DNA of 64,000 nt, taken from assembly GCF_003931565.1 (NCBI RefSeq), contig NZ_RRYI01000001.1, positions 186,001 to 250,000 on the forward strand, written 5' to 3'. The position numbers and the translations under genes were made by a program. The notes under the pieces were generated by a model. The model worked only from the letters and a program-made list of their open reading frames with translations, was not told where the DNA came from and searched no databases. Each line of letters begins with the position of its first letter. Position 1 is the first letter of the stretch. This DNA is from Caulobacter sp. 602-1 (GTDB taxonomy: Bacteria > Pseudomonadota > Alphaproteobacteria > Caulobacterales > Caulobacteraceae). Of the stretch, positions 8,792-16,525 are shown in pieces.

Positions 8792-9129
8792 CGCTTCTTC
8801 TTGGATGTCGCCGCTTTCGCAGCGACCTCCAGCGACCTGCGCGACCATTCCAGCAGGAGGTCCTGGTCGTCCAGCGCCTCGGCCGGGGCGGTCCAGTAGG
8901 CCATGGGCCTGTCGTGGCCGAAGGGCGCGAAGGCCTGTGAGCCGGCGGCCTCGAACGCGCCCTTCAGCGTCTCATCGCCCTTGAGGTAGAGGACGTCGTC
9001 GTCGATCAGGGCGAAGAACAGGCCGTTCGCGTAGACGCCGACTCCGCCGAACATCCGGCGCGCGGTGATCTGGCCCAGCGGGGCCAGTTGCTCCACAACG
9101 AAGTCCCGATAGTCCGCAGAGACCGCCAT
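8788..9129 (-). CDS. TfoX/Sxy N-terminal domain protein
   Basis: The 113-residue protein starts at ATG 9129 (MAVSADYRDFV), matching the usual start of this family; longer in-frame starts at 9141 and 9186 would overlap the divergent GNAT gene. MFGGVGVYANGLFFALIDDDVLYLK is broken across the sequence as the typical TfoX_N core, and the tail is lysine-rich. Standalone TfoX_N proteins are common in proteobacteria without competence and their function is unsettled. The start codon overlaps the divergent acetyltransferase start in CATG (9127-9130). Confidence 0.85.
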   Translation of the reverse strand: MAVSADYRDFVVEQLAPLGQITARRMFGGVGVYANGLFFALIDDDVLYLKGDETLKGAFEAAGSQAFAPFGHDRPMAYWTAPAEALDDQDLLLEWSRRSLEVAAKAATSKKKR

Positions 9130-9607
9130 GTCCGTTTCCATTCGCTCGGCCACGCCCGCCGACGCCGCCCTGATCCACCAGTTCATCCTCGATCTGGCGG
9201 ACTATGAAAAGCTGCTCGACACGGTGGAGGCGACGGAGGCCGATACGGCCGCGGCCCTGTTCGGTCCCAAGGCCCGCGCCTTCGCGGATATCGCCGAGCT
9301 CGACGGCCAGCCCGTCGGCTTCGCCCTGTGGTTCTACAACTACTCGACCTTCGTGGGCCGGCACGGGATCTATCTGGAGGATCTCTTCGTGCGGCCCTCG
9401 GCGCGGGGCGCGGGCGCGGGCAAGGCTCTGCTGGCCAACCTCGCCAAGCGCTGCGTCGACGAGGGTCTGGGCCGCCTGGAGTGGTCGGTGCTCGACTGGA
9501 ACGCCCCGTCGATCGCCTTCTATGACAGCCTCGGCGCGGCCGCGATGGGCGAATGGATCATCCGCCGGCTGACCGGCGACGGCATCCGCAAGCTGGCGGG
9601 ACTCTAG
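9128..9607 (+). CDS. GNAT-family N-acetyltransferase
   Basis: The 159-residue protein opens with IRSATPADAALI, the standard first strand and helix of GNAT enzymes, and has YLEDLFVRPSARGAGAGKAL (acetyl-CoA pyrophosphate loop R-x-x-G-x-G/A) at about residue 79-98, then DWNAPSIAFYDSLGA. This resembles the diamine/spermidine acetyltransferase-like group (E-D-L-x-V). Substrate unknown. It is divergent from the TfoX gene with overlapping start codons. Confidence 0.85.
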   Translation: MSVSIRSATPADAALIHQFILDLADYEKLLDTVEATEADTAAALFGPKARAFADIAELDGQPVGFALWFYNYSTFVGRHGIYLEDLFVRPSARGAGAGKALLANLAKRCVDEGLGRLEWSVLDWNAPSIAFYDSLGAAAMGEWIIRRLTGDGIRKLAGL

Positions 9608-9610
9608 AGT

Positions 9611-10876
9611 CTATTCCAGGCGGTCGGCCTTGCGCAGGTCGGGGAACAGAAAGGCCCAGAGGGCCGTCACCGCCATGGCCCCGACACCGCCGAACACCGC
9701 CGCGCCGATGGGACCCAGCAGCCAGGCCATGGCCCCGCTCTCGACCTCGCCCAGTTCGTTGGAGGCGCTGATGAACACGCCCGAGACGGCGGCGACGCGG
9801 CCGCGCATGGCGTCAGGGGTGACGATCTGGACCAGGGTCTGACGGACATAGACCGAAAGCATGTCGGCCCCGCCCAGCACGGCCAGGGCCCCGACCGAGA
9901 GCCATTCCAGCTTGGAGAGGCCGAACACCGCCGTCGCCAGGCCGAACACGGCCACGCCGGTGAACATGATCTTGCCGGCGTTGCGGCGGATCGGGTTGCT
10001 GGCCAGGTAGATCCCGACGAGCGAGGCGCCGATGGCCGGGGCCGCGCGCAACAGGCCGAAGCCGCCAGGGCCGATGTGCAGCACGTCCTTGGCGAACACC
10101 GGCAGCAGGGCCGTGGCCCCGCCCAGGATCACCGCGAACAGGTCCAGCGAGATCGAGCCGAAGACGATCTTGTTGTTCCAGACGTAGGACAGACCCTCCT
10201 TGATCAGCTCGACGCGCGAGCCGGGCTGCGTCTCCGGCCTGGTGTTCTTGCGGATCGCCAGGGCCAGCAGGGCGGCGGCCAGGTAGAGGCCCAGCGAGGC
10301 CCCGAAGGCCAGGGCCGGCGAGTGGATCAACAGCAGGCCGCCCAGCGCGGGGCCAATGATCGAGCCGCTCTGCCAGGACAGCGAGTTCCAGGCGATGGCG
10401 CGCGGCAAGAGCGGGCGCGGCACCAGCATCGGGCCCATGGCGCTGCTGGCGGGCGAGAGGAACGCGCGGCTGGCCCCGAACATCACGGAGACGGCGAAGA
10501 TCGGCCACAACGCGTGCGAGCCCATCAGCGCCAGGACCAGCAATATGCTGGCGCTGATCGCGTCCAGGCACAGGGTGAGAGCGACGATCAACTTGCGGGT
10601 CCGTCGGTCGGCCGTCTCGCCGGCCACGAGGGTCAGCAGAAACAGCGGCACGAACTGGGCCAGGCCGATCATGCTGACCATGAAGGCCGACTCGCCCACC
10701 GAGTGGGTCAGGCGGGCGATGGCGTAGACCTGCCAGCCAAGGGCCACCGACTGGACCTGCACCCCCAGGGTGGAGACGAAACGCGCCACCCAGAAGAGGA
10801 GGAAGTCACGCTCCCGCAACAGGGCGCGGGTAGAGGTGTCGGGAACAGGGGGCGCGGGGGAGGCGAGGTCGGACAT
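9611..10876 (-). CDS. MFS transporter (enterobactin-exporter-like MFS_3 family)
   Basis: The 421-residue protein (from ATG 10876; ATG 10912 would add 12 unlikely residues) has about twelve membrane helices in two bundles. The cytoplasmic loop GETADRRTRKLIVAL between helices 2 and 3 is the MFS signature. It resembles EntS-type exporters with a pre-helix VARFVSTLGVQVQSVALGWQVY. It likely exports a small molecule; substrate unknown. Its 3' end abuts the GNAT gene tail to tail. Confidence 0.8.
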   Translation of the reverse strand: MSDLASPAPPVPDTSTRALLRERDFLLFWVARFVSTLGVQVQSVALGWQVYAIARLTHSVGESAFMVSMIGLAQFVPLFLLTLVAGETADRRTRKLIVALTLCLDAISASILLVLALMGSHALWPIFAVSVMFGASRAFLSPASSAMGPMLVPRPLLPRAIAWNSLSWQSGSIIGPALGGLLLIHSPALAFGASLGLYLAAALLALAIRKNTRPETQPGSRVELIKEGLSYVWNNKIVFGSISLDLFAVILGGATALLPVFAKDVLHIGPGGFGLLRAAPAIGASLVGIYLASNPIRRNAGKIMFTGVAVFGLATAVFGLSKLEWLSVGALAVLGGADMLSVYVRQTLVQIVTPDAMRGRVAAVSGVFISASNELGEVESGAMAWLLGPIGAAVFGGVGAMAVTALWAFLFPDLRKADRLE

Positions 10877-10917
10877 CGGCCCGCAACATAGGCCGCGCTT
10901 CGCGCACCGCAACGTTA

Positions 10918-10946
10918 TTGACCTGAGAAAGGCTTGGCCCTACAGC
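10918..10946 (+). promoter_or_regulatory. Putative housekeeping promoter of the GNAT leader
   Basis: TTGACCTG, 13 bases, then CCTACAGC matches the Caulobacter housekeeping consensus TTGACGS-N10-14-GCTANAWC at most positions. Predicted transcription starts near 10952, giving a leader of about 130 bases before the GNAT ATG. Confidence 0.5.
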
Positions 10947-10972
10947 GCGCGCATCTTTTGGAGGTTTAGGCG

Positions 10973-11017
10973 ATGCGACGCCTGCGACGAATGACGCGCG
11001 AACGCGCCACGATCTGA
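10973..11017 (+). CDS. Putative 14-residue arginine-rich leader peptide
   Basis: The short ORF MRRLRRMTRERATI begins eight bases after a perfect GGAGG (10960-10964) and ends with TGA five bases before a pair of alternative hairpins. Six of 14 codons are arginine, three of them CGA, a codon rare in high-GC caulobacters. Position and structure match leader peptides of attenuation systems. It is too short for gene finders, and expression is unproven. Confidence 0.5.
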   Translation: MRRLRRMTRERATI

Positions 11018-11021
11018 CGCC

Positions 11022-11048
11022 CTCCCGGTCGCGCCTTCGCGTCGGGAG
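11022..11048 (+). promoter_or_regulatory. Candidate anti-terminator hairpin
   Basis: CTCCCG (11022-11027) pairs with CGGGAG (11043-11048), and CGCG pairs with CGCG inside, closing a CCTT loop. The 3' arm shares bases 11039-11048 with the terminator hairpin that follows, so the two cannot form together. A ribosome at the leader stop would cover the 5' arm. Confidence 0.45.
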
Positions 11049-11063
11049 CCCCCGACGCTCTTT
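11039..11063 (+). terminator. Candidate leader terminator
   Basis: A perfect 8-bp stem GCGTCGGG / CCCGACGC with an AGCC loop is followed by TCTTT and a further T-rich stretch, upstream of the GNAT start at 11082. The T-tract is short, so termination may be partial. Confidence 0.45.
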
Positions 11064-11081
11064 CGCATTTCCCGAAGGCCG

Positions 11082-11630
11082 ATGACCTCTCTTTCCAAGT
11101 TAGACGTTCAAAAGACCGTTCCGCCCGCGCCCGCCTATCCGCCCCTGGTCAACGAGACCCCGGAGATGGAGGCGGCGGTCACGCGCCTGATCGACCGGGT
11201 GTTCGGCCCCGGCCGCTTCGCCAAGTCGTCCGAGCGCTTGCGCGAGGGCAACACCCTGCTGGCCGACTGCTCGTTCGTGGCCCTGCGCGACGACAAGCCG
11301 GTCGGCTGCTGCCGCATGTGGCCGGTGACGATCGGCGGCGAGCCGGTCGCCTTCCTGGGGCCGCTGGCGGTGGATCCCGATGAGCGCAGCGCGGGCCTGG
11401 GCCAGGCCCTGGTCGAGCGCGCCGTGGAGGCCGCCCGCGCGGCCGGCTGGCGCGCGGTGCTGCTGGTCGGCGACGGTCCCTATTTCGGCCGGGTCGGCTT
11501 CACCAACGCCCATACGGCCGGCGTCGTCATGCCCGGCCCGGTGGATCAGCGCCGCGTGCTGCTGCTGCCGCTTAGGGAAGCCGGGGACGAAGGGCTTGCG
11601 GGCCTGGTCGCGATCGATCCGCGCGCTTGA
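11082..11630 (+). CDS. GNAT-family N-acetyltransferase (YhbS-like)
   Basis: The 182-residue protein has the acetyl-CoA loop in LAVDPDERSAGLGQALVERA (about residues 92-111) and the YhbS-like strand LLVGDGPYFGRVGF near 128-141. Such enzymes acetylate small molecules or peptides; substrate is unknown. What is unusual is its 5' leader: a putative promoter, an SD-equipped arginine-rich mini-ORF and two mutually exclusive hairpins, implying that expression responds to ribosome stalling. An antibiotic- or arginine-linked role would follow if that is right, but nothing in the enzyme itself shows it. Confidence 0.85.
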   Translation: MTSLSKLDVQKTVPPAPAYPPLVNETPEMEAAVTRLIDRVFGPGRFAKSSERLREGNTLLADCSFVALRDDKPVGCCRMWPVTIGGEPVAFLGPLAVDPDERSAGLGQALVERAVEAARAAGWRAVLLVGDGPYFGRVGFTNAHTAGVVMPGPVDQRRVLLLPLREAGDEGLAGLVAIDPRA

Positions 11631-11679
11631 GCGCCACTCTTGCTTGAGTGCGATGGCCTATGGGCCTAACTGATCCGTG

Positions 11680-12273
11680 ATGACCGACGCATCTCCCAAG
11701 ACCGGGCTGGACGGCGTCGCCCAGGCCGCCCAGATCGCGCAAGGCGGGGGCGCCGGCGGGCGCGGCCTGCCGCCGGTTCATCTATGGCATCCTGAGCACT
11801 GCGGCGAGATCGACATCCGCATTCGTAAGGACGGGGTCTGGTTCCACGAGGGCTCGCCGATCGGCCGGGAGGCCTTGGTGCGGCTGTTCTCGACCGTGCT
11901 GCGACTCGATCCGGACGGCTATCACCTGGTCACGCCCGTCGAGAAGATGAGGATCACGGTCGAGGACGCGCCGTTCATCGCCACCCGCGTCGACCGCATC
12001 CAAAAGGACGATGGGCGCGATGCGCTGGTCTTCCAGACCAATGTCGGCGACACGGTCGAGGCGGGGCCGGACAATGCCATCCGCGTCGAGATCGATCCGG
12101 ACAGCGGCGAGCCGCGTCCCTATGTCCACGTCCGGCGCGGCCTTGAAGCGCTGATCGCCCGGCCGGTGTTCTACGAATTGGCCGAGATGGCGCGCGAACA
12201 GGATGGCGTCTGGGGCGTCGGCTCGAACGGCGCGTTCTTCCCGATCGCGCCGCCGGGAGCCGTCGCGGCATGA
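11680..12273 (+). CDS. DUF1285 domain protein
   Basis: The 197-residue protein contains PPVHLWHPEHCGEIDIRI and DGVWFHEGSPIGREALVRLF, the hallmark of DUF1285, followed by the second half with YHLVTPVEKMRITVEDAPF. The residues 1-30 are low-complexity. ATG 11680 is preferred over GTG 11677. It is coupled by an ATGA overlap to the Nudix gene, a neighbour commonly seen with this family in alphaproteobacteria. Function is unknown. Confidence 0.85.
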   Translation: MTDASPKTGLDGVAQAAQIAQGGGAGGRGLPPVHLWHPEHCGEIDIRIRKDGVWFHEGSPIGREALVRLFSTVLRLDPDGYHLVTPVEKMRITVEDAPFIATRVDRIQKDDGRDALVFQTNVGDTVEAGPDNAIRVEIDPDSGEPRPYVHVRRGLEALIARPVFYELAEMAREQDGVWGVGSNGAFFPIAPPGAVAA

Positions 12274-12935
12274 CGCACCCGGACATGACGCGGGAAGAAC
12301 GCCGCGCCTGGATCACCAGCCGCCTGCATCCGATCTCGGACTACGACCCCAGCCTCGCCAATCCGAAGAAGTCCGACTACGACCTCAACCCCGGCCTCAA
12401 GGTCGACAATCCGCACGCCCTGCGTCCGGCCGCCGTGCTGGTGGGACTGATCGAGCACGAGGACGGGCTGACGGTCCTGCTGACCCGCCGCTCCGACACC
12501 CTGCGCAGCCACACCGGCCAGATCGCCTTTCCCGGCGGTCGCTGCGATCCGGGCGAGACGCCCTGGCAGACGGCCCTGCGCGAGGCCCAGGAAGAGGTGA
12601 ACCTCGACCCGGCGCTCGTGACCGTGGCGGGCTTGCTGCATGGCTACCAGACCGTGACCGGCTTTCACGTGACGCCGGTGGTGGGCTTCATCGACCCGAA
12701 GGCGACCTTCGTCGCCAGTCCCGAGGAGGTGGCCGACGTCTTCGAGACGCCGTTCGCCTTCCTGATGGACCCGATCAACCATCAGCGGCAGTCGCGTGAG
12801 GCGCCGGACGGGGCGCGGCGTCATTTCTATGCCATGCCCTGGAACGACCGGTTCATATGGGGCGCGACGGCCGGCATGCTCCGGTCGTTGTACGAGGCGC
12901 TTTACGACGAAAGCGGACGGGCACCCTCCGAATAG
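12270..12935 (+). CDS. Nudix hydrolase, CoA pyrophosphatase-like (NudL/YeaB)
   Basis: The 221-residue protein has the Nudix box from GGRCDPGETP to REAQEEV (residues 89-110), preceded by the UPF0035 signature HTGQIAFPGG that marks CoA/acyl-CoA pyrophosphatases. Those enzymes split CoA into 3'-phosphoadenosine phosphate and phosphopantetheine. It overlaps the DUF1285 gene by ATGA and lies upstream of the CCA transferase, with a two-hairpin repeat element in between. Confidence 0.85.
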   Translation: MTHPDMTREERRAWITSRLHPISDYDPSLANPKKSDYDLNPGLKVDNPHALRPAAVLVGLIEHEDGLTVLLTRRSDTLRSHTGQIAFPGGRCDPGETPWQTALREAQEEVNLDPALVTVAGLLHGYQTVTGFHVTPVVGFIDPKATFVASPEEVADVFETPFAFLMDPINHQRQSREAPDGARRHFYAMPWNDRFIWGATAGMLRSLYEALYDESGRAPSE

Positions 12936-12947
12936 GGTGTTTCGCAG

Positions 12948-13056
12948 AGCGCGATAGCCGAAAGTGTGAACGGTTTCGGCGGTTATCGCGCTCCAATGTT
13001 TGAACAGAGCCTGTTTATCCGTTTCGGATTTGTGCGGTCCGAAACGGACAGGCTCT
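12948..13056 (+). repeat. Dispersed two-hairpin intergenic repeat, copy A
   Basis: Hairpin 1 (12948-12992): AGCGCGATA-GCCGAAA, loop GTGTGAACGG, TTTCGGC-GGT-TATCGCGCT. A linker CCAATGTTTGAAC follows. Hairpin 2 (13006-13056): AGAGCCTG-TTTA-TCCGTTTCGGA, nine-base loop, TCCGAAACGGA-CAGGCTCT. The same architecture recurs at 37108-37212, and single hairpin-1 relatives occur at 19474 and 28741. It sits between the Nudix and CCA genes. Confidence 0.85.
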
Positions 13057-13132
13057 GGCGAAGCCAGGGTCTCCTGGCCTAACAATGTCGCCCCATTCAA
13101 GGGGCGAAGCGCGTGCTGTGGGGAGACAGGCG

Positions 13133-14386
13133 TTGAGCACTGAAACGATCGATGTTCAGCCGTGGATGGCGCTACCTGAAACAAGGGCGGTCTTCGCCGC
13201 CCTGGAGGCGCGCGGCTATCCGGGCTGCGCGCGCTTCGTCGGCGGGTGCGTGCGCAACGCGGTGATGGGCAAGCCCATAGACGACATCGACATCGCCACC
13301 ACCCTGACGCCGGACCTGATCATCGACGCCCTGGAGCAGGCCGGCCTGCGCGCCATTCCGACCGGCGTCGACCATGGCACGATCACGGCGTTGTCGGGCG
13401 GCCGGCCCTATGAGATCACCACCTTGCGCAAGGACGTCTCGACTGACGGCCGCCGGGCGGTGGTGGCCTTCACCCAGGACTGGGGTCAGGACGCCGAGCG
13501 TCGCGATTTCCGCTTCAACGCCCTTTACGCGGACCTGGAAGGGCGGCTCTACGACCCGACGGGCGAGGGGATCAAGGACGCCCACGAGGGCCGGGTGGTG
13601 TTCGTCGGCGATCCGATGACCCGCATCCGCGAGGACTATCTGCGCATCCTGCGCTTCTTCCGGTTCCAGGCCTGGTACGGCAAGGGGGAGGCCGACCAGA
13701 AGGCCCTGGCGGCCTGCAAGGCGCTGAAGGGCATGGTCTCAGGCCGCGCCGCCGAGCGCACTCAGAAGGAACTGATGAAGATGCTGGCCGCGGACGACCC
13801 GCGTCCGGCCCTGCGCCTGATGGCGGCGACCAGCGTGCTGTCCTCGATCCTGCCGCAGGTGAAGTCTCTGGCCCGCTTCGAGGCCCTGGTCGCCATTGAG
13901 ACCGAGCAGTTGTTCGAGAACGACCCGGACCTGCGCCTGGCGGCCCTGATCCCGGACGATCCCAAGCAGGCCGCCGACCTGGCCGAGCGTCTGCGCCTGC
14001 CCAACAATGTCCGTGATCGGATCGTCGACGCTGTAGGCAAGAGTCCGCGCGTCGTCTCGTGGATGAGCCCGCGTGAAGCGCGGCGCGCCGTCTACGGCCT
14101 GGGCGTGCGCGCCTTCAGCGACCGGATCAAGCTGGCCTGGGCCGGATCGGGCCGCGACTCCACCGCTCCTCAATGGCGGGCCCTGCTGGCCCTGGCGGAG
14201 ACCTGGAGCCCGCCGGCCTTCCCGCTGTCGGGCGACGAGATCATGCAGGCGGGCGTGCCCAAGGGGCCGATGGTCGGCGAGGTGATGCGCGAGATCGAGA
14301 TCTGGTGGATCGACCAGGACTTCATCGAGGATAAGTTCAGCGCTATCGAGCGACTGAAGGCGGTCGCGCAAGGTATGGTCTATTAG
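13133..14386 (+). CDS. cca: CCA tRNA nucleotidyltransferase / poly(A) polymerase family
   Basis: The 417-residue class II nucleotidyltransferase has FVGGCVRN (36-42) and the metal-binding DDIDIAT (aspartates near 51 and 53), then the RRDFRFNALY motif and RIREDYLRILRFFRF. It adds or repairs the 3' CCA of tRNAs. I choose TTG 13133 because GGGAG lies seven bases upstream and the protein then begins MSTETIDVQPWM; the ATG at 13085 would translate leader sequence with no SD. It follows the Nudix gene across repeat copy A. Confidence 0.9.
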   Translation: MSTETIDVQPWMALPETRAVFAALEARGYPGCARFVGGCVRNAVMGKPIDDIDIATTLTPDLIIDALEQAGLRAIPTGVDHGTITALSGGRPYEITTLRKDVSTDGRRAVVAFTQDWGQDAERRDFRFNALYADLEGRLYDPTGEGIKDAHEGRVVFVGDPMTRIREDYLRILRFFRFQAWYGKGEADQKALAACKALKGMVSGRAAERTQKELMKMLAADDPRPALRLMAATSVLSSILPQVKSLARFEALVAIETEQLFENDPDLRLAALIPDDPKQAADLAERLRLPNNVRDRIVDAVGKSPRVVSWMSPREARRAVYGLGVRAFSDRIKLAWAGSGRDSTAPQWRALLALAETWSPPAFPLSGDEIMQAGVPKGPMVGEVMREIEIWWIDQDFIEDKFSAIERLKAVAQGMVY

Positions 14387-14409
14387 CGTCCAAGGTTCGG
14401 AGGGGTGTC

Positions 14410-15114
14410 TTGAAGATCGGCCTGCTCGAGACCGGCAATCCGCCGGGCGACCTCGCGGAGACCCATGGCAGTTATTCGGCGATGTTCGAGGCGCTGCTGG
14501 GTCCCGAGCACAGCTACCGCGTCTACGACGTCCAGAAAGGCGAGCTGCCCGCCGATCCGGCCGAGAACGACGCCTATGTCATCACCGGCTCGGCGGTCGG
14601 GGTCTATGACCCGCTGCCGTGGATCGAGCCGCTGAAGGCCTTTCTGCGCGAGGCCAAGGGCGAGCAGCCGATGGTCGGCGTGTGCTTCGGTCACCAGATC
14701 ATGGCCGAGGCGTTCGGCGGCAAGGCCGAGAAGTCAGACAAGGGCTGGGGCGTGGGCCTGCAGGCCTACGAGGTCTCGGACCGCGCGCCGTGGATGGACG
14801 ATGTCCGCCACGTGGCCGTGCCCGGCTCGCACCAGGACCAGGTGACGGCCCTGCCGCCCGGCGCGCGGGTGCTGGCCGGCAGCGCGTTCACGCCGTACGG
14901 CATCCTGGCCTATGACGACGCACGGGCGATCTCGATGCAGTTCCATCCCGAATTCTCGCCGGCCTACGCCACGGCGCTGATCGAGGCGCGGCGTGGCACG
15001 CGTTTCACCGACGAGCAGGCCGACGCGGCCATCGCCAGCCTGGGCGCCGACAACGACCAGACGCGCATGGCCGAATGGATCATTGGTTTCCTGAAGCAGG
15101 AAACCCAAGGCTAA
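14410..15114 (+). CDS. Class I glutamine amidotransferase (GMP-synthase-like GATase)
   Basis: The 234-residue protein carries the GATase triad: Cys92 in GVCFGHQIMAE and His179/Glu181 in MQFHPEF. It stands alone without a synthase domain, like the YfeJ/gamma-glutamyl-type group. It starts with TTG 14410, six bases after GGAGG, so the start is convincing even though it is not ATG. It probably hydrolyses glutamine or a gamma-glutamyl compound; the partner or substrate is unknown. Confidence 0.85.
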   Translation: MKIGLLETGNPPGDLAETHGSYSAMFEALLGPEHSYRVYDVQKGELPADPAENDAYVITGSAVGVYDPLPWIEPLKAFLREAKGEQPMVGVCFGHQIMAEAFGGKAEKSDKGWGVGLQAYEVSDRAPWMDDVRHVAVPGSHQDQVTALPPGARVLAGSAFTPYGILAYDDARAISMQFHPEFSPAYATALIEARRGTRFTDEQADAAIASLGADNDQTRMAEWIIGFLKQETQG

Positions 15115-15156
15115 GCAGGCGCGTTCCTCCCGCGGTGAAATCCGGGAGGTCCGTCC

Positions 15157-15804
15157 ATGCGTATCGCTACTGTCGTGATCCTGGCCGGAACCCTGGCCGC
15201 AGCCGGCGCGGTCGTCGCCAGCGTCCAGGCCGCGCCCGAAGCCAAGTCGACCCCGGCGCCCGTCGCGCTGAAGTCCGCCGCCAGCTTCCAGTCGATCAAG
15301 GACCCGGCCGCGCGGTCGGTCGCCCTGTTCCAGGAGGCGGGCAAGGTGATCCAGAGCCCGCGCTGCCTGAACTGTCACCCCGTCCAGCGCGCCCCGACGC
15401 AGGGCGACAACCTGCATCCGCACGATCCGCCCATGGTCGCTGGCGACAGCGGCCATGGGCCAGCGGGCATGCCGTGCTTCTCGTGCCATACGGCGGCCAA
15501 CGTCCCGACCTGGGGCGCGGACATCAAGAGCATCCCCGGTGATCCGAAATGGGCCCTGGCCCCCGCCGAGATGGCCTGGCAGGGCAAGTCGCTGGGCCAG
15601 ATCTGCGCCCAGATCAAGAATCCCTCGACCAACGGCGGCAAGTCCATGGCCGAGCTGCATCATCACATGGCGCAGGATCACCTGGTCGGCTGGGCCTGGA
15701 ACCCGGGCGCCGGACGGATCCCGGCCCCCGGCACGCAGGCGCAGTTCGGCGAGCTGATCAAGGCGTGGATAGACACCGGCGCCAAGTGCCCCAAGCCCGC
15801 CTAG
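15157..15804 (+). CDS. Exported diheme c-type cytochrome-like protein
   Basis: The 215-residue product has a Sec signal (residues 1-25, ending in VQA) and two haem c motifs, CLNCH (70-74) and CFSCH (107-111), in a histidine- and proline-rich context. Database relatives are often labelled isoquinoline 1-oxidoreductase subunit, a label with weak support. It is likely a periplasmic electron carrier. GGGAGG precedes the ATG. The stop overlaps the convergent TetR gene by four bases. Confidence 0.8.
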   Translation: MRIATVVILAGTLAAAGAVVASVQAAPEAKSTPAPVALKSAASFQSIKDPAARSVALFQEAGKVIQSPRCLNCHPVQRAPTQGDNLHPHDPPMVAGDSGHGPAGMPCFSCHTAANVPTWGADIKSIPGDPKWALAPAEMAWQGKSLGQICAQIKNPSTNGGKSMAELHHHMAQDHLVGWAWNPGAGRIPAPGTQAQFGELIKAWIDTGAKCPKPA

Positions 15805-16439
15805 GGCCGTCTTGAATCCAGGCTAGCCAGATAGGCGGCGAACATGTCGGCCATGGCGTCGGCATGGGCCGTGATCTCGGCGTCCGTCCGGGGTGCCTCC
15901 GAGAAGGCCTTGGCGACCTCCTTCAGCGTCAGGGTGATCAGGTCGCCGGCCTGGACACGGATCGCCTCTGCGGCGTCCGGCAGCGCCTCGCGCATGAAGT
16001 CGCGGATGGTGTCGGTTCCCGACACCCGCGCTTCCTGGGCCTCGGGCGCGTCGCGATAGAGGGGCGCGGCGTCGTTCAGCGCCGTGCGCATTGTCGCCTC
16101 CTCGCACTCCGACCGAACGAAGGCATGGACCAGGGCGCGCAGGCGCTCCAGCGGCGGCCTGGCGCTATCCTCCAGGATGGCGCGCAGCAGGTCGGTGGTC
16201 TGGCGCCATTCGTCGCTCTGCAGCCGGAACAGGATCGCCGCCTTGTTCGGGAAATACTGGTAGACCGAACCGACGCTGACCCCGGCCTTGTCGGCGACCC
16301 GAGCGGTGGTGAAACGCGCCGCGCCCTCCTTGGTCAGAACCTGAACAGCCGCCTCCAGGATCGCCGCCACCAACTCGGTCGATCGGGCCTGCTTGGGCTG
16401 CTTTCGCGAGGAAATCCGGGGGCTTGGGTGATCGGGCAT
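15801..16439 (-). CDS. TetR/AcrR-family regulator
   Basis: The 212-residue protein (from ATG 16439; ATG 16454 is an alternative adding five residues) has the N-terminal helix-turn-helix FTTARVADKAGVSVGSVYQYF at about 43-63 and a variable all-helical ligand domain. TetR proteins usually repress a divergent gene, here the O-methyltransferase 72-87 bases away. The shared intergenic space has a candidate operator with GCGACTA half sites. Confidence 0.85.
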   Translation of the reverse strand: MPDHPSPRISSRKQPKQARSTELVAAILEAAVQVLTKEGAARFTTARVADKAGVSVGSVYQYFPNKAAILFRLQSDEWRQTTDLLRAILEDSARPPLERLRALVHAFVRSECEEATMRTALNDAAPLYRDAPEAQEARVSGTDTIRDFMREALPDAAEAIRVQAGDLITLTLKEVAKAFSEAPRTDAEITAHADAMADMFAAYLASLDSRRP

Positions 16440-16455
16440 CGGGGCGTCCAGCAAC

Positions 16456-16484
16456 GCGACTAGGAAACCTGACGAATTAGTCGC
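16456..16484. promoter_or_regulatory. Inverted repeat, candidate TetR operator
   Basis: Half sites GCGACTA (16456-16462) and TAGTCGC (16478-16484) face each other across 15 bases between the divergent tetR and O-methyltransferase genes, extending to eight of nine matches. Geometry suits a TetR dimer or pair of dimers. Confidence 0.45.
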
Positions 16485-16525
16485 ATTTCTGAGGTCGGCG
16501 CAACACCGCGCTTTGGGAGACCTCC

